Source: Pseudohalioglobus sediminis
GTDB lineage: Bacteria > Pseudomonadota > Gammaproteobacteria > Pseudomonadales > Halieaceae
Direction of reading: 5' to 3'
NCBI RefSeq assembly: GCF_008370495.1
Contig: NZ_VTUX01000001.1
Location: forward strand, 186,001 to 250,000
DNA length: 64,000 nucleotides
The notes beneath the pieces are model-generated. The model was not told where the DNA came from and did no database searches. It worked only from the letters and a program-made list of their open reading frames with translations. Made by a program: the position numbers and the translations under genes. Positions 10,081 to 18,322 of this stretch are shown piece after piece (within the stretch, counting starts at the first letter, position 1; every line of letters begins with the position of its first letter).

Positions 10081-11259
10081 CTACAAAACGATGGCTGTAG
10101 CCAGCGCCAGCATCAGGCCCATGCCGACAATGTCTGTCATTGTGGTCAGGAAGATGCTGCTGGCCATGGCCGGGTCGGCACCCCAGCGTTTGAGCGTCAA
10201 CGGCACCATGACACCGAACAGGCCACTGCACATGCAGGCCCCGGTCATGGCGACAAGAATCACCAGCGCCAGCATGGCGGGTTCCTGCATGCCCATACCC
10301 GAGGCGTAGACCCACATGGCGGCTGCCGCCACCAGCCCCACCAGGAAGCCGTTGAGCGCACCGAGTGTGATTTCCTTGGCGACCAGTTTCTTCACCGGGT
10401 AATCGCCCAGTTCACCCAGCGTGATTCCACGCAGGGTAATCGCCAGTGCCTGGCAACCGGTGTTGCCACTCTGGCCGGCCAGCACAGGCAGGAACACGGC
10501 CAGGGCAACAATCTGTGCGATCGTGCTCTCGAATACACCGACCACAAAGGCGGCGGCAAACGCGGTGAGCAGGTTGATCTGTAACCAGGGATGCCGCATG
10601 CGGAATGACTCGAGCAAGGGCGTGCTGATACGCTCCTCCTTGTCCAGGCCCACCAGGGTACCGGTCTGGGCATTGATCTCCCCGGCCACGCACTCAAACA
10701 GTTGCCAGCCGTAAATCACGCCCTGCAACACACCGTCCTCGTCAACCACGGGGTACAGGCGGTAATGTTTGTTCAGCGCGGCCTGTACCGCATCACCCAG
10801 GCTTGTTGCGGGCGTAAAGCTGAACGGTTCCGGCGTCATGATTTCCGCCACCACCTGCCCAGGCTTGCTCAGCAGCAGGTCTCTCAGGGTCACCACACCG
10901 AGCAATACACCGCGCTCGTCGACCACGTAGAAATACGTTACCTCGGTAACAGACTCCCGGTGCACAATGTCGTCAATGGCACCCGCTACGGTTGTAGTGG
11001 GCGACACCGTGCCGATTGCCGGCGACATTATCTCACCGACGCTGACATCCAGGTCACCTACCAGCGCCACCGTCTCGGCACCCTCGGGAGAGATGCTGCC
11101 CGGCAGGTGTGAGGCGATGTCCAGCGCCTGCTGCCCGGGCAGTGCCGCCAGAACTTCCTTGATGGATTCGCTGGGCTGCGCTCCCAGCAGCGAGGCCGCC
11201 TCGACAGGATTGAGGTCCTGTACGTTCTCGAGCAAGTCTTCTTTATCGTGTGATATCAC
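10081..11259 (-). CDS. mgtE: MgtE-family magnesium transporter with short N-domain
   Basis: MgtE is a dimeric Mg2+ channel gated by cytosolic Mg2+. The 392-residue protein has two CBS motifs (about 75-200: VGEIMSPAIGTVSP and VAEIMTPEPFSFTP) and a five-helix membrane domain from about residue 225. The pore helix carries LAGQSGNTGCQALAITLRG, matching the family PVIAGNAGTQ-type signature. Only about 74 residues precede the first CBS motif, against roughly 130 in Thermus MgtE, so the Mg-sensing superhelical N-domain is much reduced. The start ATG overlaps the stop of the small upstream gene (ATGA at 11256-11259), indicating translational coupling. Confidence 0.9.
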   Translation of the reverse strand: MISHDKEDLLENVQDLNPVEAASLLGAQPSESIKEVLAALPGQQALDIASHLPGSISPEGAETVALVGDLDVSVGEIMSPAIGTVSPTTTVAGAIDDIVHRESVTEVTYFYVVDERGVLLGVVTLRDLLLSKPGQVVAEIMTPEPFSFTPATSLGDAVQAALNKHYRLYPVVDEDGVLQGVIYGWQLFECVAGEINAQTGTLVGLDKEERISTPLLESFRMRHPWLQINLLTAFAAAFVVGVFESTIAQIVALAVFLPVLAGQSGNTGCQALAITLRGITLGELGDYPVKKLVAKEITLGALNGFLVGLVAAAAMWVYASGMGMQEPAMLALVILVAMTGACMCSGLFGVMVPLTLKRWGADPAMASSIFLTTMTDIVGMGLMLALATAIVL

Positions 11260-11513
11260 GATTCCTCCTCCGCCGAGGGCGGGGTCATGGTGCTACCAAG
11301 GTAGGCGAAATTGTTTAATTTGTCAGAGAGACGTCGGGAATAGGGAATGAAATTGATCATTGCGCCGAAAACAGGAATCGTAGTGACCCGGGATAAGGTG
11401 CGACGGAACTGTTCACCGGAAATCTGCTCGATTTCCCGTGAGAAGTTTTCCAGGCCAAAAATAAACAGGATGACCGCGGTCACACCTGCCAGCAATACCT
11501 GGAAATGCTCCAT
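11256..11513 (-). CDS. Remnant of a Na/Pi cotransporter (N-terminal fragment), coupled to mgtE
   Basis: An 85-residue frame whose first 50 residues (LLAGVTAVILFIFGLENF then SREIEQISGEQFRRTLSR) match the N-terminal helix and following loop of NptA/PNaS-type Na+/phosphate cotransporters. The family then continues into a QSSSAT repeat; this gene jumps after IPVFGA to an unrelated-looking tail (INFIPYSRRLSDKLNNFAYL) and stops. All transport residues are missing, so it cannot be a working transporter. The stop codon overlaps the mgtE start, so it may survive as a leader that couples translation to mgtE. It could alternatively be a small one-helix membrane protein. Family match is clear by eye; function is unknown. 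Confidence 0.6.
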   Translation of the reverse strand: MEHFQVLLAGVTAVILFIFGLENFSREIEQISGEQFRRTLSRVTTIPVFGAMINFIPYSRRLSDKLNNFAYLGSTMTPPSAEEES

Positions 11514-11548
11514 GACAATGAGTCCGGTACTAGCTGCGCTGCGCGGGC

Positions 11549-12511
11549 TTAGTCAACGCCCGGAGCCAGTGCTTTACCCGCCTTGCGGTACCAGAGCTTG
11601 AGCCCCTCCCAGATATCCTCGGCGGTGTCGGCGTACCAGAATAGATCGCGATCCTCGTCATCGATGACTCCCTCATCAGCCAGAAAATCAATATCGACCA
11701 GCCTGCGCCAGAAGCTCTCGCCAACCAGCACTACCGGCAATGGCTCGATCTTGCGCGTCTGTATCAGGGTCAGCGTTTCGAACAGCTCATCAAGCGTGCC
11801 GTATCCGCCCGGGAACGCCACCAGGGCACGCGCCCTCAGCATAAAATGCATCTTCCTCAGGGCGAAGTAGTTGAACTGGAAACACAGCTCCGGCGTGAGG
11901 TAGGGATTGGGAAACTGTTCCCTGGGCAGGGTAATGTTGAGACCCACCGTTTGCGCACCCGCCTCGCTGGCGCCGCGATTAGCGGCCTCCATAATGCCCG
12001 GCCCGCCGCCTGTCATCACTACCAGCCGGTGATCAGACGGCCCGCCTCCGGACGCCGCCACCAGGCTGGAAAAGTCCCTGGCGACCTCATAGAAATGACT
12101 CTTTTCCAGAACGCGTTCGGCTACGGCAAGCTTGCGCTGCAGCGTGACATCATCTGGCTGTTTATCCAGCTGCGCGCGCAGGCGTTTTACCGACTTTTCC
12201 GATTCACCGAGTTCGGATATGCGGGTTCCGCCAAAGACCACAATCGTGTTTTCGATACCCAGCTCGCGCATGGTCAACTCGGGCTTGAGGTAATCCAGCT
12301 GCAGCCGCACGCCACGGGCATCGCTGCCCTGCAGGAAAGCCACGTCCTCGGTGGCCGGTATATAAGCAGAGGACTCGAGTATACGATCAATACGATGGGC
12401 CTCGTGAAAATCAGCGGCCATCTCCTCGTGCTTTTCCCCGGGCAGGCGGCTCTTCCTGTCCAGCGGATGGGCGGGCTCGGGAATCTGGTCACGAGATGTC
12501 GCATCGTCCAT
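11549..12511 (-). CDS. LOG-family (TIGR00730-type) nucleotide 5'-monophosphate phosphoribohydrolase-like protein
   Basis: LOG proteins hydrolyse nucleoside monophosphates, including cytokinin precursors, to base and ribose phosphate; many are mis-named lysine decarboxylases. The signature is intact: MTGGGPGIMEAANRGA for phosphate binding and FPGGYGTLDELFETLT with the catalytic Glu. At 320 residues it is longer than minimal LOG proteins (about 190) because of a roughly 85-residue hydrophilic N-terminal extension with no motif I recognise. It sits 35 bases upstream of the Na/Pi remnant on the same strand, so it may head a log-remnant-mgtE transcript. The true bacterial substrate is unknown. Confidence 0.88.
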   Translation of the reverse strand: MDDATSRDQIPEPAHPLDRKSRLPGEKHEEMAADFHEAHRIDRILESSAYIPATEDVAFLQGSDARGVRLQLDYLKPELTMRELGIENTIVVFGGTRISELGESEKSVKRLRAQLDKQPDDVTLQRKLAVAERVLEKSHFYEVARDFSSLVAASGGGPSDHRLVVMTGGGPGIMEAANRGASEAGAQTVGLNITLPREQFPNPYLTPELCFQFNYFALRKMHFMLRARALVAFPGGYGTLDELFETLTLIQTRKIEPLPVVLVGESFWRRLVDIDFLADEGVIDDEDRDLFWYADTAEDIWEGLKLWYRKAGKALAPGVD

Positions 12512-12644
12512 ATCTGTCTACCTCAAATGCGCAGATAAAAGTTGCATACGGCTACCCGGCACAGTTCCAAATGGCATCGTCAGCAGGCAGCAAGCGCTAA
12601 AGGCCCGCACTCCGCTTCTCTCCTTGATGCAACGAACGTGCGTC

Positions 12645-12673
12645 CGGGCAGGTTTCTTCTTCTGCACTATAAT
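12645..12673 (+). promoter_or_regulatory. Probable sigma-70 promoter for the GlsB-type gene
   Basis: A perfect TATAAT lies at 12668-12673. No good TTGACA is found at the expected distance (12645-12650 reads CGGGCA-like sequence). A start point near 12680 would leave a leader of about 83 bases before the ATG at 12763 and would exclude upstream alternative starts. Confidence is limited by the missing -35 box. Confidence 0.4.
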
Positions 12674-12762
12674 CGATGGTGTCAGCGCTTGCATTAACCG
12701 TTTTGGCGCCGGCATGGATGATCTCAACTCACATGATTGCAACAGCAAAAAGGGGCTCGCTT

Positions 12763-13014
12763 ATGGATATCACAGGACTGGTTATTTTTCTTATCATCGG
12801 TGCCATCGCCGGCTGGCTGGCCGGCAATATCATGAAAGGCGGCGGCTTGGGTCTGCTCGGCAACATCGTCATCGGCGTGGTGGGTGCCTTCATCGGCGGC
12901 TTCCTGCTGGGCGTGCTGGGCCTGAGTGCGACAGGCATTATCGGCTCGATTATTTCCGCAACCATCGGGGCGGTGGTGCTGCTGTTCCTGATTGGTGTGC
13001 TCAAGAAGGCCTGA
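12763..13014 (+). CDS. GlsB/YeaQ/YmgE-family stress-response membrane protein
   Basis: An 83-residue, very hydrophobic protein of the transglycosylase-associated family, found in the inner membrane and often induced by general stress. It shows three membrane stretches: LVIFLIIGAIAGWLAG, LLGNIVIGVVGAFIGGF and IGSIISATIGAVVLLFLIGV, with the family GWLAG and GGFLLG signatures. The frame is open further upstream, but I chose ATG 12763 because AGGGG sits eight bases before it and because the -10 box at 12668-12673 makes earlier starts unlikely. It stands alone between the divergent LOG gene and a secreted unknown. Molecular function is not known for the family. Confidence 0.85.
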   Translation: MDITGLVIFLIIGAIAGWLAGNIMKGGGLGLLGNIVIGVVGAFIGGFLLGVLGLSATGIIGSIISATIGAVVLLFLIGVLKKA

Positions 13015-13110
13015 TAGGGATTCGCGGTGACACTGACCCTGCAGTTGCGTCGCCGCGGCATCGCTGACACCTGAAACCTGACCCAACCACTGTTCAAGAG
13101 GATCACATTG

Positions 13111-13776
13111 GTGAACACAATAAGCCTTACCCTGACGGCGCTGGCTGCTCTCGCAGCTGCCAGCGCAAGCCTGGCGGATTCAACCCAGGCGCGCTGCGAC
13201 ATCTATCCCAAAGGCGAGGACCATGCCTCGGCATCACTTGATTGCACTTTCTCCCAGAGGCAGGGGCATGTGGTGATCAGTCGCGAGGACGGGGTTACCC
13301 ACGACCTGGTGCCCGTCGATGACGTGGCCGGTAACTTTCGCGATCAACAGGGCAACGCCGTCTACCGGGAAAGCGGTCTCGGCAGTGCCGGGCTGATTTT
13401 TCGCCTGCCCGGGGAAAGCGTCTACGTGTACTGGATGACCACGGCCATGAACACCGACGCCGACAAGGATTCCCCCACCTACCCCTACTCCACCGATGAC
13501 TACGACGCCACCACGCTGCTGCCCTGTCGGACAGGCGAGCAGGCCGGCTTTGGCAGCTGCCCTGCCGGCATTGCCCGCATGGAGGGTGGCGAGGCATCCA
13601 TCACCCTCACCAGCCCCGCCGGTGAGGAGTTCACCATCAACTTCATGCGCGACTACGTCAACGCCACCGGCGGACGCGAAGTGAAGGCAGTACTGGAGGG
13701 TGACCTCTGGACTGTTGAGATCAATGGCGGCGCAGAGGTGTATCGCGTGCCGCTGCAAGCTATTGAAGGCGGCTAG
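13111..13776 (+). CDS. Secreted protein of unknown function
   Basis: I do not recognise this family. The protein starts with a signal peptide (hydrophobic TLTALAALAAASASLA, probable cleavage near residue 22) and the mature part is acidic, mostly beta-like, with cysteines near RCDIYPKG, LDCTF, LLPCRTG and GSCPAG that could form two disulfides in the periplasm. The start is GTG 13111 with AAGAGGA eight bases upstream; a TTG at 13108 is in frame but less well spaced. The gene ends 6 bases before the patatin gene, so the two may be co-transcribed and the secreted protein may work with the lipase, which is inference. Confidence 0.7.
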   Translation: MNTISLTLTALAALAAASASLADSTQARCDIYPKGEDHASASLDCTFSQRQGHVVISREDGVTHDLVPVDDVAGNFRDQQGNAVYRESGLGSAGLIFRLPGESVYVYWMTTAMNTDADKDSPTYPYSTDDYDATTLLPCRTGEQAGFGSCPAGIARMEGGEASITLTSPAGEEFTINFMRDYVNATGGREVKAVLEGDLWTVEINGGAEVYRVPLQAIEGG

Positions 13777-13782
13777 CCGCAC

Positions 13783-14700
13783 ATGGAGACCCGGCCCGTG
13801 CGCCGTGCCCTGGTGCTCTCCGGTGGCGGTGGCCGGGGGGCCTACCAGGTCGGTGTCTGGCGCCGCCTGCAGGAGTTGAACTGGCAGCCCGACCTGGTGT
13901 GCGGCACCTCCATCGGCTCACTCAACGGTGCCTTTATCTGCAGTGGCTGGGGCGCCGACGACATGGAGCAACTGTGGTACTCCCTGCACCAGAAGCGCGT
14001 GCTGCGCGTCTCGGTGTGGAAGCGCCTCAAATACCGTATCAACACCCTCCTTGGCCGGCATCCCCCATGGCCCGCCCTGATCGACAACGGTCCCCTGCGT
14101 GATGTACTCGCAGAGGTCCTGGACGAGGAGACACTGCGCCAGGCGCATCCACGGCTCACCGTCGCCGCCACCAACGTGCGACGGGCCATGGTCGAGTACT
14201 TCAGCGCAGAACAACTGAGCATCGAACACCTGCTGGCATCCTGCGCCATACCCGTCGTATTTCCCTGGTGCGAGATCAACGGCGAGCTCTACTGGGATGG
14301 TGGCGTGCTCGCCAATACCCCGGTGTTTCCCGCGATCGAGGCCGGGGCGACAGAGATATTGGTGGTCATGCTGAGCCCGGCGGGCGGACAGGTGACCGAC
14401 GCGCCGCGCACCACCCGGGAGGCCGTCACGCGCATGTTCGACCTGGTGACACTCGGTTCCAGCCAGTCACTGAGTCAGGCCCTGGCTCTGCAGTACGGCC
14501 GCGACCTCAAGGCGCATACACGGGCCCTGGCCGAGAGTGGCGAGGTGGTATTGGGCGAGACGCGCGTCGGCGTGGTGGCGCCCCGGATCGACCCGGGGAT
14601 CAGTTCGGTACTGGACCTGGACCCAAAACACATCGGGCCGAGGATCGAGGCGGGTTACCGCGACGCCACTGAACAACTGGCGCAGTTCTCCAACGGATAA
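13783..14700 (+). CDS. Patatin-like phospholipase
   Basis: Patatin-family enzymes hydrolyse acyl ester bonds of phospholipids with a Ser-Asp dyad. The glycine-rich oxyanion loop GGGGRGAYQVG (residues 14-24) is followed by the nucleophile elbow GTSIG with Ser43, and the catalytic Asp172 lies in YWDGGV. Length is 305 residues. No signal peptide is visible, so the protein is probably cytosolic or peripherally attached to the inner membrane. It lies just after the secreted unknown and converges, with an 8-base gap, on a phospholipase-D-family lipoprotein, giving two lipid hydrolases side by side. Confidence 0.9.
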   Translation: METRPVRRALVLSGGGGRGAYQVGVWRRLQELNWQPDLVCGTSIGSLNGAFICSGWGADDMEQLWYSLHQKRVLRVSVWKRLKYRINTLLGRHPPWPALIDNGPLRDVLAEVLDEETLRQAHPRLTVAATNVRRAMVEYFSAEQLSIEHLLASCAIPVVFPWCEINGELYWDGGVLANTPVFPAIEAGATEILVVMLSPAGGQVTDAPRTTREAVTRMFDLVTLGSSQSLSQALALQYGRDLKAHTRALAESGEVVLGETRVGVVAPRIDPGISSVLDLDPKHIGPRIEAGYRDATEQLAQFSNG

Positions 14701-14708
14701 GCGGCTGC

Positions 14709-16235
14709 CTACATTTCCGCATCGATGGGCAACAGCCCCAAAAACCAGTCTTCCAGCTGCTGAAACGTGGATTCAGCAGGCGGGTGATACAGGCGCACGC
14801 TGTCGTTAACCCATACCAGGCGCTGGGCATCGTCGAGCTGCACGGACCAGGCGTTGCGCGGCAGGAAGTCCACGGCGATCGCTGCGCGCAGGGCCCGGTT
14901 CAGTTCGGGGCTGGTTACCATGAGCGCGACTTCCGTATTCAGCTTGAGCGATCTCGGGTCCAGGTTGCTGCTGCCAACCATCACCCTGTCGTCATCCAGC
15001 AGCATGAACTTGGCATGCAGGCCAAGTTTCTTGTCCTCTACCGGACCACGCATATAGAGGTTGCGGTCCTCGGCGTCAACGCGCAGTTCGTACAACTCGA
15101 CACCCGCCTCGACCAGGCGGCGCACGTAGCCATGGTAGGCGGCGTGGGCGGGCAGGTGATTGTTGGAGCGCATGGAATTGGTTAATACACGCACCCTGAC
15201 CCCGCGCGCTATGGTGCTTTCGATTAGCGTCGCAAGGCGTTCGGTGGGAACAAAGTACGCCGACACCAGGATCACCTCGCGCTGCGCTGATGCAATCTGC
15301 TCAACGATATAATCGCCCAGCTGCGTCGGCGCCTGCGTCGCGGTTTTCAACAGCGGCTCATCGGCCACAAAGGCCGCACCGCCGGCTTCCGCGCTGGAGG
15401 CCAGCTCGCGCCAGGCCGCTGCCAGTTGCTGCTCGCTCTCCATATCCGGCTCGCCGCGATCCTGCCACAGGCGCGCGCGCAGCGCGGCCAGGTCCTCGCC
15501 CGCCGGCGGGCTACCGAATACATCGGTTGCCGGAAAGGTCCAGTCGCTATTCCAGAACGCGGCAAAGTGTGCGCCGGCCTGCGCCACGCTGTTGCCCATG
15601 GCCAGCAACTCCATGTCGCGGAAGTTGTAGAGATCGTCGAGGCCAAAATATTCGTTGGCCATATTGCGCCCGCCAACCAACACGGCCCAGCCGTCGACGA
15701 TGAGCGTTTTGTTGTGCAGGCGATGATTGACGCGGTGGAAATCATCGAGGTTGAACAGGGTACGGCCCACGACGCCGCCCCCGCGCTCGCGATAGGGGTT
15801 GTACACCCGCAGCGCGACATTGGGATGAGCATCCAGGGACAGCAGTGCCAGGTCTGCATGCACTGTGAAGGAGTCATCCACCAGCAGACGCACTTTGACC
15901 CCACGATCCGCCGCCGCCAGCAGGTGATTGACCACCCTGGAGCCGGCGGTATCCGCAGACCACAGGAAGGTCTCCATATCGATAGAGTGGTGAGCGCTGT
16001 CGATCATACGCAGGCGCCAACGCATGGCCTCCTCACCCTCATTGAGCAGGTAAAACCAGTCGTGACGAGTGCCGGATTCGATATGCTGCCAGAAGGCGTC
16101 TGACGACTTCGCCATGGCAGGCTCGTCGCCCTGTACGGAACGCTGCAGCGGGCCGGCACAGGCCGCCAGCAGCAGTAGCAACACCAGTGCGCTGCCCGCC
16201 CTGACAGCGCGCAGTCGGTCAATCCGCATATTCAT
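14709..16235 (-). CDS. Phospholipase D-family lipoprotein (cardiolipin-synthase-like)
   Basis: The protein carries two HKD motifs: HNKTLIVD (His174, Lys176, Asp181) and HAKFMLLD (His407, Lys409, Asp414), each followed by the usual GG/GSSN stretch. An N-terminal lipobox LAAC puts a lipid-modified Cys at residue 26, so it is probably periplasmic and anchored to a membrane. Layout resembles ClsC/YmdC-type proteins, which make cardiolipin from phosphatidylglycerol and phosphatidylethanolamine, but a phospholipase or phosphodiesterase role is equally possible. Length is 508 residues. It is monocistronic as far as can be seen, and converges on the patatin gene. Confidence 0.88.
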   Translation of the reverse strand: MNMRIDRLRAVRAGSALVLLLLLAACAGPLQRSVQGDEPAMAKSSDAFWQHIESGTRHDWFYLLNEGEEAMRWRLRMIDSAHHSIDMETFLWSADTAGSRVVNHLLAAADRGVKVRLLVDDSFTVHADLALLSLDAHPNVALRVYNPYRERGGGVVGRTLFNLDDFHRVNHRLHNKTLIVDGWAVLVGGRNMANEYFGLDDLYNFRDMELLAMGNSVAQAGAHFAAFWNSDWTFPATDVFGSPPAGEDLAALRARLWQDRGEPDMESEQQLAAAWRELASSAEAGGAAFVADEPLLKTATQAPTQLGDYIVEQIASAQREVILVSAYFVPTERLATLIESTIARGVRVRVLTNSMRSNNHLPAHAAYHGYVRRLVEAGVELYELRVDAEDRNLYMRGPVEDKKLGLHAKFMLLDDDRVMVGSSNLDPRSLKLNTEVALMVTSPELNRALRAAIAVDFLPRNAWSVQLDDAQRLVWVNDSVRLYHPPAESTFQQLEDWFLGLLPIDAEM

Positions 16236-16299
16236 GCCCCAGGCCAGATTACCGTTACGGTAGATTAACTCTGCGGCCCTGGCCAGCTTTATACGGCTT

Positions 16300-18156
16300 T
16301 TACTGCGCGTAACCGAGCGCTTTCAGTGCGGCCGTGATCTCGTCCAGGATCACCGGGTCATCAATGGTGGCGGGCATTTTCCAGCTTTCGCCGTCGGCAA
16401 TACTGCGCATGGTGCCGCGAAGTATTTTCCCTGAGCGTGTTTTCGGCAGTCGGTCCACCACGGCGCAGAGTTTAAAGGCTGCGACCGGGCCGATCTTGTC
16501 GCGCATGTGCTGGATACATTCGGCGGCAATGTCCTCGGCCGGGCGATCAACCCCGGCATTGAGCACCAGCAGCCCGAGCGGCAACTGCCCCTTCATCTGG
16601 TCGGCCACGCCCACCACGGCGCACTCCGCGACATCAGGATGCTCGGCAAGCACTTCTTCCATGGCACCGGTGGACAGGCGATGCCCGGCCACGTTGATCA
16701 CGTCATCCGTGCGCGCCATGACGAATATATAGCCATTCTCGTCGATGTAACCGGCATCCCCGGTTTCGTAATAGCCGGGATAGCGGCTGAAATAGGCGCT
16801 GACATAGCGGTCTTCCGCATTCCACAGGGTGGTAAAGGTACCGGGAGGCAAAGGTTGCTTGACGACCAGGGCACCGATGTCTCCGGCAGCCACCTGCTCA
16901 CCATTCTCATCCAGCACCTGCACGTCGTAACCCGGCACCGCGCGGGCGGGCGACCCCGGCACAACAGGCAGCAACTCAATGCCCAGGCAATTGGAACAGA
17001 TCGGCCAGCCGGTTTCCGTCTGCCACCAGTGATCGATCACCGGGACGCCCAGTTTATCCTGCGCCCATTCCAGCGTATTCGGGTCGCAGCGCTCACCGGC
17101 CAGGAACAATGCATCCAGGCAGGACAGGTCATACTGCTGCAGATACTTGCCTTCGGGGTCTTCCTTCTTGATGGCGCGAAAGGCGGTGGGGGCGGTAAAC
17201 ATCACCTTGACGTTGTACTCGGAAATCACTCGCCAGAATGCGCCCGGGTCCGGCGTACCCACCGGCTTGCCCTCGTAAATTACCGTGGTGTTACCGTTGA
17301 ACAGCGGGCCGTAGACAATATAGGAATGCCCCACCACCCAGCCGACGTCGGAGGCTGCCCAGTACACGTCGCCGGGTTCCACGTTATAGACGTTCTTCAT
17401 GCTCCACTTGAGCGCGACAATACTGCCACCGGTATCACGCACCACGCCCTTGGGCTGCCCCGTGGTACCGGAGGTGTAGAGAATATACAGCGGGTCATTG
17501 GCGGCCACGGGCGTGCACGGCGCCGGCTCGGCAGCGGCTACAGCCTGCTCCCAGTCCAGGTCACGCCCTTCCACCATGGCAGCATCCTGCATCGGCCGGT
17601 GCAGGATAACGGTGTGGCCGGGCTTGTGTTCTGCCAGCTCGATAGCGTCATCCAGCAGTGGCTTGTAGGGCACTATGCGCGAGGGCTCGACCCCGCAAGT
17701 GGCCGATACAATGACCTTCGGTGCGGCATCGTCAATGCGCACGGCCAGTTCATTACTGGCAAAACCACCGAATACCACCGAGTGCACGGCACCGAGACGG
17801 GCGCAGGCGAGCATGGCAATCAGCGCCTCGGGCACCATCGGCATATAGACAATGACCCGGTCGCCCTTGGCCACACCCAGGCCAGCGAGGACACCGGCAA
17901 AACGGGAGACCTGGTCCAGCAATTGTGCGTAGGTGTACTGGCGTTTGGTATCCGTAACCGGGCTGTCGTAGATCAACGCAGCCTGCTCGCCCCTGCCCTG
18001 CTCGACATGGATGTCCAGCGCGTTATAGCAGGCGTTGGTGGTACCGTCGGGGAACCAGCGATAAAACGGCGGATTACTTTCATCCAGTACTGTTGTCGGC
18101 GCCTTATACCAGTGGATGTTCCCGGCGGCCTGCTGCCAGAGTTCGGTATTAGTCAT
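16300..18156 (-). CDS. prpE: Propionyl-CoA synthetase
   Basis: This cytosolic enzyme activates propionate to propionyl-CoA through an adenylate. The 618-residue protein has the PrpE-type start (DESNPPFYRWFPDGTTNAC), the P-loop ILYTSGTTGQPKGVVRDTGG, the motif DIGWVVGHSYI in variant form (DVGWVVGHSYIVYGPLF), and the acetyl-regulated lysine in KTRSGKILRGTM. It resembles PrpE/ACSS3 more than Acs by the DTGG and by the N-terminal sequence. No prpBCD genes are nearby, so propionate would be handled by genes elsewhere. It lies downstream of the aldehyde dehydrogenase on the same strand, separated by 166 bases that include a strong hairpin. Confidence 0.9.
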   Translation of the reverse strand: MTNTELWQQAAGNIHWYKAPTTVLDESNPPFYRWFPDGTTNACYNALDIHVEQGRGEQAALIYDSPVTDTKRQYTYAQLLDQVSRFAGVLAGLGVAKGDRVIVYMPMVPEALIAMLACARLGAVHSVVFGGFASNELAVRIDDAAPKVIVSATCGVEPSRIVPYKPLLDDAIELAEHKPGHTVILHRPMQDAAMVEGRDLDWEQAVAAAEPAPCTPVAANDPLYILYTSGTTGQPKGVVRDTGGSIVALKWSMKNVYNVEPGDVYWAASDVGWVVGHSYIVYGPLFNGNTTVIYEGKPVGTPDPGAFWRVISEYNVKVMFTAPTAFRAIKKEDPEGKYLQQYDLSCLDALFLAGERCDPNTLEWAQDKLGVPVIDHWWQTETGWPICSNCLGIELLPVVPGSPARAVPGYDVQVLDENGEQVAAGDIGALVVKQPLPPGTFTTLWNAEDRYVSAYFSRYPGYYETGDAGYIDENGYIFVMARTDDVINVAGHRLSTGAMEEVLAEHPDVAECAVVGVADQMKGQLPLGLLVLNAGVDRPAEDIAAECIQHMRDKIGPVAAFKLCAVVDRLPKTRSGKILRGTMRSIADGESWKMPATIDDPVILDEITAALKALGYAQ

Positions 18157-18277
18157 ATGCCTGTTCCTGTTGACGGTAATCCCCCTGAAACTACCCCCTT
18201 TCGCCGGTCACTGGCAATTCGACCATGGTGGTAGCCACGCGCGAAGGCTGTCGCCGCAGCGACAGCGCAACACCGCA

Positions 18278-18311
18278 GCAGCCGCCCCGGCCGGGAGGCC
18301 GGGGCGGCTGC
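18278..18311 (-). terminator. Strong GC hairpin after the aldehyde dehydrogenase gene
   Basis: A perfect 15-base-pair inverted repeat (GCAGCCGCCCCGGCC on the plus strand) closes a GGGA loop, beginning 11 bases past the aldehyde dehydrogenase stop. No T run follows on the minus strand, so it may stabilise the mRNA end or act with Rho rather than be a classic intrinsic terminator. Confidence 0.5.
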
Positions 18312-18322
18312 ATCATGCAGGC

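Noticed and set aside
16507-18234. Long open frame antisense to prpE
   Set aside because: Shadow of a clear adenylate-forming enzyme, without a domain of its own.
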